From the NCBI GenBank assembly GCA_011037195.1, contig JAAEAF010006518.1, positions 21,111-85,110 of the forward strand: DNA of 64,000 bases, read 5' to 3'. Under the pieces are notes generated by a model. That model saw only the letters and a list, made by a program, of their open reading frames with translations, was not told the origin of the DNA and made no database searches. The translations under genes and the position numbers were made by a program. Every line of letters starts with the position of its first letter. The stretch's first letter is position 1. Below are positions 54,276 through 63,779 of the stretch, in pieces. This DNA comes from Triatoma infestans. Taxonomy: Eukaryota; Arthropoda; Insecta; Hemiptera; Reduviidae.

Positions 54276-54660
54276 GGGAGTAGCGACCCCACGAGTTACC
54301 ACAGCTCAGTACTCCATGCACTTCATCAGAACAGTACACAATACACTTCAAAGACAAACAGTACACAAACTAGGGTCTCCATCGCTAGTTAATTGGCGTA
54401 AGCCAAGGGAGTAGGAAGGGATTAGCTCAGTGGTAGCACGCTGGACTAGCAAGCGGAGGTCCCGGGTTCGAATCCAGCATCTGCCCTTAGATTTTCTCTT
54501 CCTGGGGCCTCTACAACTCACTGTACGGTGATGAGCAGTGTTTTCTGTAGCTAGAGAACATGCTTGGAGGCCGGCAGTGCACTGAGAACACTCCGGGGGT
54601 GGGGCACAATAGATCTTTCAGGTCGCAGTGCGATAATCCCCTACAACAATCTAAATCTAC
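54276..54660 (+). mobile_element. SINE-2a, complete 385-bp copy
   Basis: An exact 14-bp duplication (54262-54275, 54661-54674) fixes both ends. Structure: leader 54276-54415 (starts GGGAGTAGCGACCCC, ends TTGGCGTAAGCCAAGG); tRNA-Ala-like head GGGATTAGCTCAGTGGTAGC (54418-54437) with B box GGTTCGAATCC (about 54466-54476); body with CTCTACAACTCACTGTACGG; tail GGCACAATAGATCTTTCAGG then TCGCAGTGCGATAATCCCC and ACAATCTAAATCTAC. There is no poly(A). The tail resembles the LINE-B 3' end. The leader is unusual because Pol III type 2 promoters start transcription just upstream of the A box. Confidence 0.9.
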
Positions 54661-54842
54661 AAGGTTATTGTCCGATTTGTTCGGACTGCCGTGAATCCTT
54701 AGATGTGTTAGATCCGGGTCTGGATTTTTGTACTAGACCGGGGTTTGTTGTTTTTCTTTGGGGTAGGTATATGAGGGCCTAGTGGGGGCTTTGGAAAGCG
54801 TAAGGATTAGTCCTTCCCCACAAACGAATAATAATAATAATA

Positions 54843-55160
54843 CGAAGTTTAAAGAAAATCGTTGTTGCCGTTTTCCAGAAAATCCCAAAAAACTGAAGAC
54901 AAAAATCGCACTTCCGGTTGATGCATTTTTTTGCCCGAAATCTTCATGTCAAATACGGTGATAGTACATCCAAATTTGAGCTTCATACGATTTTTTTTGG
55001 TTTTGAGATATTTTGTTCGCAGACTATATTCGCTAAAAACATTTTTTTCGTATTCAGGGGTACCTCAAAACATGTATTTCCGGTGAAAACTCAATTTCAA
55101 AGATTTGACATGATCGGCAATTCGTCTTCGTAAGAATTGTAAAAAAGGAAGTAAAAAAAT
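54843..55160 (-). repeat. TIR-P interior fragment
   Basis: TACGAAGTTTAAAGAAAATCG, CGCACTTCCGGTTGATGC, AAATACGGTGATAGTAC, ATTCGCTAAAAACATTTTTTTC, shortened here, and CATGTATTTCCGGTGAAAAC follow the reversed order, ending at the CTTCGTAAG end near 55125. Confidence 0.6.
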
Positions 55161-55209
55161 TGGAAGTGTTAATCGGAAACATTTATTCACAAAACCAAAA
55201 ATGCACAAT

Positions 55210-55800
55210 GGATTAATGGTAGTCTAAGATGAGGTGCATTGGGGATTTGGACAAGGCTATTTTAGTGAGATGTGGCTGTGCCTTTCAGCGGGATCTGTCT
55301 CAGGCATCTGGTTGGATCCCTTATTGGGCATTGCGGTTTATGGAGACACGTTTCCTCCTCCTCCTGGACTTCGTCTACACAAAGGCCCCATAAAAAGTCC
55401 TATCATCAGACCAATCTGGTTCTTACTAATCCGAGGACCCCCTTTAAGTTCTAATCTTACACAGCTTTGCCATCAACAATCTTGCCGTGTTTAGCTGCTC
55501 CTGGACTTATTTCCAAGATTTTATCTCGGGCTCTTCAGAGTCAATTCCCAGGACAGATTCTGGTCCATTGAACAGAGTATTTACTTCATTCCTGGCCCTA
55601 CGTAATAAAACTCATGCCGGATCCATTTTGTAAAGTCTGTGAGACAGAGGAGGAAGCACCCATCCATTTTATGACAGACAGCCTGGGTTGTGAAGAGTTT
55701 AGGTTCAGGACCTTTGGTCGGAACAGGATGTCTGTGGAAGAGCTTAGGCTATTTTCCCCTTAAGGTTATTGTCCGATTTGTTCGGCTGCGGTGAGTCTAC
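55210..55800 (+). mobile_element. LINE-A fragment with a ~220-bp foreign insert
   Basis: 55215-55365 (GTCTAAGATGAGGTGCATTG, CTCAGGCATCTGGTTGGATC, GGAGACACGT) and 55600-55800 (AAAACTCATGCCGGATCC, GGACCTTTGGTCGGAACAGG) are collinear with LINE-A. 55370-55598 between them is not LINE-A and was not identified. No ATA tail is present. Confidence 0.65.
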
Positions 55801-55834
55801 TCACTCCCTAACTAAAGATGCGGTGTTCTGAAAT

Positions 55835-56200
55835 TAATCTGGCGTGAAACACTCACACAACTTTCTCTTACTGCAGTTAAATACAATTATGTAAATTGTG
55901 CGATTTTCTTTAAACTTTGTATACTATTTACATACGTACAAAAAACATGCCATTTGCTTTTATTTGAAACTTTCTCCCAAATATTGATTGTTTGGGGCGG
56001 TTTCTAGGGAGGAGGGCAGTAGCGTTAAGCATTCCTCTAAAGTATTACTTCAGTGTAATGTATAGTCCCAACCGCTTATATAGAATATTAATATACCATT
56101 AGAAACTCTGGCTAGAATACCAAATTTGAAGAAAATATGGCTATGGTTAAACTGAAAATACGGCTTTATAGTCGTGCAGTGTTATTAATACGCTCTATAA
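55835..56200. repeat. TIR-P left end and interior
   Basis: CTGGCGTGAAACACTCACAC and CTTTCTCTTACTGCAG (55839-55877), then CATTCCTCTAAAGTATTAC (56030). Confidence 0.6.
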
Positions 56201-56397
56201 GACTACAAAATAATTAAAGTTGTGTGAATGTTTCAAATTAGATTTATACTAAATCCAATGCTTTCAAAATTTCGAGGAAATTGAAGTGTTTATACACGCT
56301 AAATAAAAACTATTAAAAATTATAATAAAAAAAAATTATTTCGTGTAATTTATTTTATTCTCTTATTTATTTATTTATTTATTTTTTAAGTTTTTTT

Positions 56398-57280
56398 AAT
56401 TTTATAATGAGATGTTTATACGGTAATGGCCATGGGAGTTTTTAAAGAAAAAAGAATTCTTTATTGTTCTCCGTTTCGGGGAACCATTGGTGCCCCTTCT
56501 TCAGGAGCACTGCAAAATTTATTAGTGTAAAGGTACATTATTGTACAGTATTGTTAAAAATTTTTTTAACGCTAAACCAAAGACACTCACCAGTAATTTG
56601 TTCCTTCCAAAATTTGAAATTGCTGAGCCTCACTATGAACATTTATCTTAACCCCCACCCCCACCGACCTTTTAACAATTGTTTTTTTTAAATTTTAAAA
56701 ATTCTCTCGCATTTCAATTTCAATGTTCTCAAATTTTCTCTTATTATTTTTTTTAAAGGCTCGTTAACATCTATGGTCATTGGCGCCCGGAGCCTTCTCA
56801 GTGCACTACCCCGGTCTCCGAACAGTGTTCTCTCGTTGCAGACAACACTGTCCACATCACCGGGACAGTGAGCTGTAGAGGCTACTAGGAAGAAAAAAAA
56901 TCTAAGGACAGCTTAGCTGGACTCAACCCGGGTCCTCCACGTGTGAGTCCAATACGCTAACCACTTAGTTATATCTTATTGTTTATAACATTTCATTTAA
57001 TTTAATTGTCCATTTCTGTATTATAATTTCTTGTTTTTTTAATATCTTATGCAGAATCTTTTCTGCTATTTCTTTAATTTTTTTTTCATATTTTCATTTA
57101 TTATTAATCTATGCACCTTTTTTTTCACTACACTACTTTTAAAACATAATAATGTAACCTTTCCTCTAGAAAAAAAAAAATTTTGCAGAGCTCCTGAAGA
57201 AGAAGGGCACCAATAGTACGCCGAAACGTACCATAAATGCTGGTATAAATATCTCATTATAATTTTTAGGGCCTCTGATG
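56398..57280. mobile_element. Fold-back element with long inverted arms
   Basis: Left arm: ATTTTATAATGAGATGTTTATA (56400, shortened: TAATGAGATGTTTATACGG), CCGTTTCGGGGAACCATTGG, CCCCTTCTTCAGGAG, AAAGGTACATTA. Right arm reversed: TAATGAGATATTTATACCAG, CGTTTCGGCGTACTATTGG, CCCTTCTTCTTCAGGAG, AAAGGTTACATTA. The arms exceed 100 bp and enclose SINE-2b (56755-56990). No transposase frame was seen. Confidence 0.7.
56755..56990 (-). mobile_element. SINE-2b copy, minus strand
   Basis: Reversed: tRNA-like head with TTAGCGTATTGGACTCAC and GACCCGGGTTGAGTCC, body CCTCTACAGCTCACTGTCCC and TAGTGCACTGAGAAGGCTCC, then the tail CGCCAATGACCATAGATG and GTTAACGAGCC. Head and body are SINE-2, but the tail differs from SINE-2a and matches the copy at 11910-11940. 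Confidence 0.7.
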
Positions 57281-57742
57281 ATCCGAAAACCCTTTTTATT
57301 CATTATTTTTTTTTTTTTTTGTAAGTATTTAATTTGCCTTCAAACAAAACAATAACATCGAAACAAAAAAAAAAAACGAAACAAATTAAAAATAAAAGTT
57401 TTCTTCTTATACAATGATGCCCCCGGCTTGTAATGGCGTAGTTTTTAGGCCATTCCTGCAATTTTAAACAAAAAAAATGCTACACAAAAAGAGAGGAATA
57501 TTTAAAAAAAAAAAAAAAAAAAAAAAAAACCAAATTCATAGATCAAAGTTTCAAAAATTTTGATCCTCTTGTGAAAGAATGATAAAACTTGACAGATTTC
57601 TGTTAAAAATGATATGGCTTTACTTAACTTGTAGAAATCCCATACAATTATGGGCTAACATGGCTTTGGAGAAAAATTTTTATATATTATACACTCAGCC
57701 ACCCTCACAACGCCCCCCAAAATTACTGCAACAATCTATTAT
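57281..57742. other. AT-rich DNA, no gene seen
   Basis: Poly(T) at 57306, poly(A) at 57504-57530. The frame at 57579-57761 shows no motif and overlaps TIR-P sequence. Confidence 0.5.
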
Positions 57743-58336
57743 TTTCTCTTACTCCAAGTAAGAGGAAGTATTTGTAATCGTGTTAAATTTTCAATATTAA
57801 GTTTTCACCGGAAATATACGTTTTGAGGTCCCCTGATTCCAAAAAAAAGTGTTTTTTAAGAAAATGCACATGGTCTCTGTCTGTATGTATAGCTCAAAAA
57901 TGAAAAAAATCGGTAGAAAGTTCAAACTTGATATTCCCGTTTAGGTATCACCATGGGGTTCCCCGGACAGTAAGTTATCTGTCAAAATTCCTCAACCGGA
58001 AATACCACTTAACTAATAATAATTTTTTTTTCACTTTTTTGCGATTTTCTTAAAAAAATAGCTCCAACTATTTTCTTTAAGCTTGATATATCAACTACAC
58101 ATACAAAGAGCTACAACTTTTATTTGTAACATTTCTTTGGGAAAATTTATTTTTGGGTACATTTAAGGGGGAGAGGTGGAATTACGGTTTTCCTCTAAAG
58201 TGCTATTTCGGTTTATTTACACAATTCTATCATTTAAATAAAATATTAATTAGAATTAAATATGTTGTTGAAATTGGTTACGAGTTTCAAGAAAATTTAA
58301 TAATAAACCGGAAGTGTGCGTTTTTTACTGAAGTTT
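57743..58336 (+). repeat. TIR-P tandem unit 1
   Basis: Starts TTTTCTCTTACTCCAAGTAAG, then GTAATCGTGTTAAATTTTC, CGTTTTGAGGTCCCCTGATTC, CGTTTAGGTATCACCATGGG, TCCTCTAAAGTGCTATTTCGG and AAACCGGAAGTGTGCG. At 58337 the same beginning reappears, so two units are in direct tandem (~594-bp period). Confidence 0.7.
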
Positions 58337-59040
58337 TACTTTCTCTTAATCTTAATAAGTATTGTAATCGTGTCAAATTTTCGATATCGAGTTTTCAACG
58401 GAAATATCCGTTTTGAGGTCCCCTGAGACCAAAAAAGTGGTTTTTAGAATGGTTCCCCCCCCTATGTGTGTGTGTGGTGTATGTGAACAACATACTCAAA
58501 AACGAAAACCCCCGCAGAAAGTTGAAACTTGATTCCTTTTAGGTAATCACCATGGGCTCTGACTTAACGTTTATCTGTCAAAATTCCTCAAACCGAAGTA
58601 ACCACTTTCACAGTTTTTTTTTGTTGATTGTTTTTTTGCGTTGTTCCAAAATGGCTCCGAACGATTTTCTTCAAACTTAGTTGTGTCAACTAGCACATAC
58701 AAAGATCTACAACTTTTATATAAAACTTCTCTGGGAAAATTCATTAAGGCACTTTTAGGGAGGGTGAGGGTTATGTTTTTCTATAAAGTGCAATGTACAA
58801 TTCTACCATCCAAACAAAATTATGACATTTGGTTGGGTTTCTCTAATAACTGTACTACACTGGCAATATTTTTAGACATAAGCAATGCAGTGTTGATTTT
58901 ATTATTCTAAGTAGCAATATGTCTTAATTGGGATTTCCATCTATGTTTATTGCAAAACTGGTCGGGTTATTGAATATCAGGGACATTTATGTGCACATTA
59001 ATAATATTTTGTTGGGTCCTAGGACCCAACTGGTTTACCG

Positions 59041-59690
59041 CAAGGTGGAATATTGAGCCCGCTCCTGTATGCGGCGACATACGTGGCCGATATTGTAAAC
59101 TACATTCCTGAAGGAGTTGAAATAATTCAGTATGCCGACGACCTATGCATTTATGTCATAAATAAGGATTTTAATATTTGTCAAACTAAATTAGACACCT
59201 CTATGAAAGAATTAAAAAAATATTTTAGCAAAAATGGGTTGAATATCTCTCCAGAAATAACAGTGGTGTGCCCACTTACGCGGAAAAGAAGCTTGCCAGT
59301 CTCAGAAGAGATTTCGCTTGGTAGAATGCGCTTTCCTTGCAAGAGAGTAGTCAGATTTCTGGGTTTATTTATGGACAAGTCGTTGAACTGGGCATCTCAC
59401 ATTAATCATGTATTGGATAAATCCGAAAAATATATTAACATTCTTAGAATGATTACAAATATAAACTGGGGTGCAGATCCTGGCACTGCTCAAATATTCT
59501 ATAGGGCAACAATTAGATCCATACTAGATTATGGTTCGATTTTCTATGATCATGCCAGTGGGACAAATTTAAAGAGATGTATTGCAGAATCATTGTCTAC
59601 GTCTTTGTTACAGGTTTTTAAAATCTACTCCCATAGATATACTGCTATTAGAGGCAGGTGAACTACCGTTGCCACATAGGAGGAAAATGT
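59041..59690 (+). pseudogene. LINE-E reverse transcriptase, C-terminal half
   Basis: LPQGGILSPLLYAATYVADI (about 59035-59094), catalytic IQYADDLCIYVI (about 59126-59161), KNGLNISPEITVVCPLTRK (about 59230-59286), VVRFLGLFMDKSLNWASHI (about 59348-59404) and RSILDYGSIFYDHA (about 59518-59559). The YADD box is intact. The frame then shifts near 59580 into CYRFLKSTPIDILLLEAGE-like sequence. Confidence 0.85.
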
Positions 59691-59879
59691 TATCGGATAG
59701 AGCAATAGTGAAATATGCAGCATCTAATGAGATATTAAAAAAAAAAATTAATTATCTAAATGTGTCCGTAATAACATCAAGGTACTGGCAAAAGAAGAAG
59801 ACATCTCTTATAACTTCAAGTTTTAGGGATAATGCCCCTTTCTTCGGTATCCTGCAAAAGAATCCTCAATTGCCATAAT

Positions 59880-60800
59880 TTTCTGTTGACCATCAGGTTC
59901 AAATTTGTTTCTTCGGCCAGCCGGCAGATTTGCAGAATTCCGATAAGTATGTGTCTCAAAAGTGGCCTAAATCGCAGTTATTATACACTGATGGTTCAAA
60001 GACGCAAAATGGGGTAGGATGGGCCGTTTATGATCATAAGAGGGATCACGTTATATAAGTTTAGACTGCCTGAGATCTATACGATATTCTCTGCTGAGAT
60101 GTACGCTATAGCCGCAGCCCTAAAGTACGCTTTAGATTCAGGTATTAAAGAAAATTGGGTCGTTTTAATGGACAGCAAAAGCTCTTTTCTTAAATTGAGT
60201 AACTGTACTAAGAATCTGAATTTAAACCATATTGTTAGTGAAATTTTAATGAGTGTTACTCAGCTCTCAGCTAAAGGATGTGCAGTCTGCTTTGTAAGGA
60301 TCAAGGCACGTGCAAATATAACGGGAAATGAGCGGGCCGACTCGTTTGCGAAACAAGCTATTTGCGACGGATGATCGTTAACAGTAAAGTTCCTATAAGT
60401 GACGTATTTCCTGTTATCCAAAAAAGAATATGGAATTTCATGGTGAATATGAGGAGTCTCTGAAGGGGTTATTTTATAAATCCATAAATCCTGAAGTCAT
60501 AGAAGGCCATAGCATAATAGATTGCCTATTAATAAGAAACATATAAGAATAATTTGCAGAATGCGAGCTAATCACGGTCTATGTAAGGCTTACTGCCACA
60601 GGATTGGCATATCAGAGAACTCGCAATGTAATGTATGTGGAGTGACAGAAACGCTAGAACATTTAATAATGATTTGTCCCGGGCATGCGAGAGAAAGAAA
60701 AGTATTGTTTACCAAAATATCTGAAACGACTGCAAATCCCTTTAATTATAAATCGATACTACAGGCACCAAAATTAGAGCTGTGTAATGCCATATAAAAC
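59880..60800 (+). pseudogene. LINE-E RNase H and Cys/His tail
   Basis: LLYTDGSKTQNGVGWAVYD (about 59978-60034), FSAEMYAIAAALKYAL (about 60087-60134), VVLMDSKSSFLKL (about 60159-60197) and VRIKARANITGNERADSFAK (about 60294-60353) are the four RNase H blocks; the usual PGH His is replaced by Arg. After shifts, CRMRANHGLCKAYCHRIGI (about 60556-60612) and CNVCGVTETLEHLIMICPG (about 60631-60687) form the Cys/His tail. Stops at about 60053 and 60372 break it. Confidence 0.8.
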
Positions 60801-61200
60801 ATTTTAGATTCTGCCAATAGAAAAGTTTAAGGATTGGATAAGTAGAATATTAAAGATTAACTTCAGTTAAGCTGGCTATGGCTTTTTGCTAATCCCCCCC
60901 CCCCCCAATTAATTAGAAATAAATAAATTCGCCAAAATTCTGAGCTTCACGAAAATTAGTAAACCGGAATGGACTTTCACTGAACAGTTTTTCAGTTTTC
61001 GACGAATTTCATTAAATTTGGTACACTAACTATAAAATTTGTCAATTATAATTTTGAGAACTGGAGTAAGAGAAAGCTGTGTGAGTGCTTCATACCAGAT
61101 TTTTTTTTAAATTTTGGTATATACTAATTATAAAGTGTTGTCAATTACAATTTTGAAAAATTGGAGTAAGAGAAAGTTGTGTAAGTGTTGCACACCAGAT

Positions 61201-61485
61201 TTTTTATTTTATTTTGTGGCTGAGTGTGTATTTGCTAGCTCTTACTGCTGTATGGGAAATTAATAAGATTGTGGGAAATTTTGCGATTGGTTTCGTGGAA
61301 AATTCAAGTTTTGAATCCGTCTACCGCTTACGAAAAAAAATTGTGTTTTTGTAATATTAAACAAAATACGTCAATAACGAAAAAAAATCGCAGCAAACCT
61401 GGTATTCCATTTTGATACTACCACCGTATTTAACACGAAAGTTTCGGGCAAAAACCGGAGGTCCGGATTTAACTGAAAATTTTTC
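61201..61485 (-). repeat. TIR-P interior fragment
   Basis: CTGGTATTCCATTTTGATAC, CACCGTATTTAACACGAAAG and TTTCGGGCAAAAACCGGAGG correspond to the forward interior near 27895-27960. Confidence 0.45.
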
Positions 61486-62220
61486 AGTAGTGGGGGGGTG
61501 TATGTGATACCTTGCAGGTGTGGGGAAAAATATATAGGCCACACTAAAAAGAATTAATCACAACATGTCTTAAAGAATATAATTCTCTGTGTAAAGCATA
61601 GAAAGAACATTAGTCTACAACTGGGAATGCGATAAATTTTGAGTACACCAAAAGTCCTTCTCCAGTTAAAGAATTATTACGAACGTGTCGTAAGAGAGGA
61701 AGTGGAAATTAAGAAAAAGGAAAATTGTATAAATAGAGAAGATGAACTCCGGCTAAGCAGAACATGGCGGCACCTACTCAGAGAAAGGGATGAAAGAGCA
61801 GGGGGAAAAGCGTCTAGCGGTTTTCCGGAGCAGGACAAGGTTAAAACTTTGGCTGGAGGGCAGGGATGGGAGAGTTAGATCTCGTCACCCGCTAGCCAAC
61901 CGTGGATTAGATTCTATGGGAGTCTGGCTCTCCAGCCTACGCCACCGCGACCCCTATGGGACTATTGTAGCTCCCCATAAGTTGGAGTCCCCTCTCCGGT
62001 CCTGTCCCTTATCCGAACTTTGGAGTCCGATCCGGGGAGGCTTCTAGGTGGTCGAATGAGAGCACCTCTAATCAAAGCACCCTCTCGAGTCCTGTCTGCT
62101 TAATTAAACTTAATAGTCCCGAAAGAGGCCTTTGGGTGAGGCTTTCAGGCGTCAGCTTCTCCTCTCCATTGACTGCCTTCTTGATCACCACCAACAGTAA
62201 AGTTGCTAATCAAGATGGCA
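61486..62220 (+). mobile_element. Penelope-like element, GIY-YIG endonuclease and tail (copy 1)
   Basis: The frame at 61498 reads VYVIPCRCGEKYIGHTKKN (61498-61554), the N-terminal GIY-YIG signature as in Penelope-type elements, followed by a stop. In a second frame (61639 on) KVLLQLKNYYERVVREEVEI (61651-61710) and NCINREDELRLSRTWRHLL (61726-61782) are the C-terminal part, including the catalytic Glu region. The ~50 residues between are decayed. The polymerase is absent. The 3' tail (61870-62050) contains CGCCACCGCGACCCCTATGG. Confidence 0.75.
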
Positions 62221-63180
62221 GTCAATATTTCCGGGAAAATGTCTTGAACATTGTGTGTGTATAGACAGTTATTCGCAAGTTTAAAAGAAAATCGCTGGAG
62301 CCGATTTCAGTGAAAATCACCAAAAAGAAATCACCAAAATGGGGGAAAAACATTCAGTAATGTACTACCGGGTTGATAGATTTTTACCCGGAAATTTTTG
62401 CCCTTTTATCTGCTTGTACGGAAAACTTGGAAAACCAAGTTAGTGGTTTCTGCGAAATTTTTTGATTTTGAAATATTTTGTTAAAAAACACACATACACA
62501 CATATATGTACTGACCATTCGCTAAAAACATCACTTACTTAATCAAGAAACTTCACACAATCCTAATAATTTCAACTTACAGCAAATAAGTTTTAAAGAA
62601 AACATTTAAAGCAGGTCCTTCTTACTGCCATGCTCCCTCCGACTATGTAGGTCACTAAAAAAAAATAAGTGACACTAATTTCAAAACTATCCCTAATTCA
62701 AAATTCCAAAAAATCGGAAATAAAATGGCCAAATTGCAAAAAAGTAATTTAATTAATTGAATTAATTAAAATTATTTTAATAAAATTAAAATAAATAAAA
62801 GAAAATAAAATTAACGTTATTTTTATCTCAAGTGTAATAAAATAAGATGTGCTATTCAATAGATAAAAGTGATAAATAATTATAATTTGAATCTGATCTA
62901 TTAAATCATCTCACAATTTACGTATTTTATTTTTTCTCTTACTCCCTAGCAAGAGAGGAAGTATTGCGGGAATGTACCAAAATTTTCCAATAGGCTTTTG
63001 AGTTTTTTTGGGGGAGAAGGGGGGAATTTTTTCGAAAACGGTTACGATTTTCTTTAAACTTAGAATGTTTGTTACATCATAGATAAAAACGTATCACTTT
63101 TATCTGAAACATTTATTTGGGGGGGGGATTTTTAAAGAGTTTTTGGTTAGGTTTAAATTTAATCTGCACAAGCATTGAAA
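62221..63180. repeat. TIR-P fragments in both orientations
   Basis: 62280-62545 is reversed interior (AATCGCTGGAGCCGATTTC, ACATACACACATATATG, CATTCGCTAAAAACATC). 62935-63180 is forward, starting TCTCTTACTCCCTAGCAAGAG. 62640-62930 between them is AT-rich and unassigned. Confidence 0.55.
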
Positions 63181-63184
63181 AAAA

Positions 63185-63285
63185 AAACTTGAGTTTCCTG
63201 GTTGAGTCCGCGTCAGTGGTTTGCTAGAAACCGAGGATTTGCCCTATATTACAATGAGCCTCTTCTTCAGGGTCACGGTCGTTAC
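63185..63285. repeat. FB-G hairpin family arm
   Basis: TTCCTGGTTGAGTCCGCGTC, AGTGGTTTGCTAGAAACCG and GAGCCTCTTCTTCAGGG match the FB-G left arm. Confidence 0.55.
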
Positions 63286-63295
63286 ACCTTGAAAG

Positions 63296-63720
63296 CTAAT
63301 GGAGCAATGAACTTTGGTAGGGAAGGAGTGTAATATAAGAGAAGCAGGAGGATATTGAGAAAAGATCGGAGATTGAGATGGAACACCGTCTAAGCAAAAC
63401 ATAGCTGCCAGTGGAGCTCAGGGAAAGACGTGAAGAAAAGAAATGAGGGGGAAAAACATTCAATGGTTTTCCAGTTTTCCGGAATAGGACAAGGTTTTAA
63501 ACTTTAGTAGGAAGGCAACGTGATGGGAAACTTAGAGACCTCGTCACTAACGCCAGGCCAGCCAACCGTGGGCCAGGAAGAGAAAATTAAGCCCCGCCCA
63601 TCACATACAGTAGATTCTGTATGAGTGGGGGGGAGGGGTCGGCTACACCAAGCCTACGCCACTGCGACCCCCATGGGTCTGTCTATTATGGCATCCACGA
63701 CCTAAGGTGTCCCCCTCAGC
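63296..63720 (+). mobile_element. Penelope-like element, C-terminal and tail (copy 2)
   Basis: 63300-63480 is a decayed version of the coding end of copy 1 (GAACACCGTCTAAGCAAAAC and GGAATAGGACAAGG aligned to 61745-61840). The tail has CCTCGTCACTAACGCCAGGC, GTAGATTCTGTATGAG, CGCCACTGCGACCCCCATGG and TGTCTATTATGGCATCC. Confidence 0.6.
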
Positions 63721-63779
63721 CGACGTTATCGGAGATTCATGAAGACCTCAAAACGTAAATATCTGGTGATATGGTTTGA

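Larger units (their letters stand above)
54090..54842 (+). mobile_element. LINE-A 3' fragment split by SINE-2a
   Basis: AATGGGGCTTATGCTAGAC, CATCTTATGACAGATTGC, AGGACCTTTGGTCGGGACAG and, after the SINE, ATTGTCCGATTTGTTCGGAC, GGGGGCTTTGGAAAGCGTAAG and an (AAT)n tail (54825-54842) match 44360-44682. A possible further remnant precedes it at 53890-53960. Confidence 0.78.
58826..60906 (+). mobile_element. LINE-E, 5'-truncated copy
   Basis: Non-LTR element of the I/Jockey group with RT and RNase H, different in wording from LINE-A to D. A motif-A-like TTLAIFLDISNAV (about 58850-58890) starts it, with a deletion between motif A and 59041. The copy ends in a 13-C run at about 60894-60906 instead of poly(A) or an ATA tail. 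Its insertion into TIR-P unit 2 fixes its limits. Confidence 0.8.
58337..61200 (+). repeat. TIR-P tandem unit 2, split by LINE-E
   Basis: 58337-58825 repeats unit 1 (TACTTTCTCTTAATC, GTAATCGTGTCAAATTTTCG, TTTTGAGGTCCCCTGAGAC). It breaks inside ACCATCCAAACAAAATTAT and resumes at about 60907 with AATTAATTAGAAATAAATAA, a junction that is continuous in the copy at 47020-47055. The right end GAGTAAGAGAAAGCTGTGTG (61066) is followed by a duplicate of the last ~95 bp ending at 61165-61200. Confidence 0.7.
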
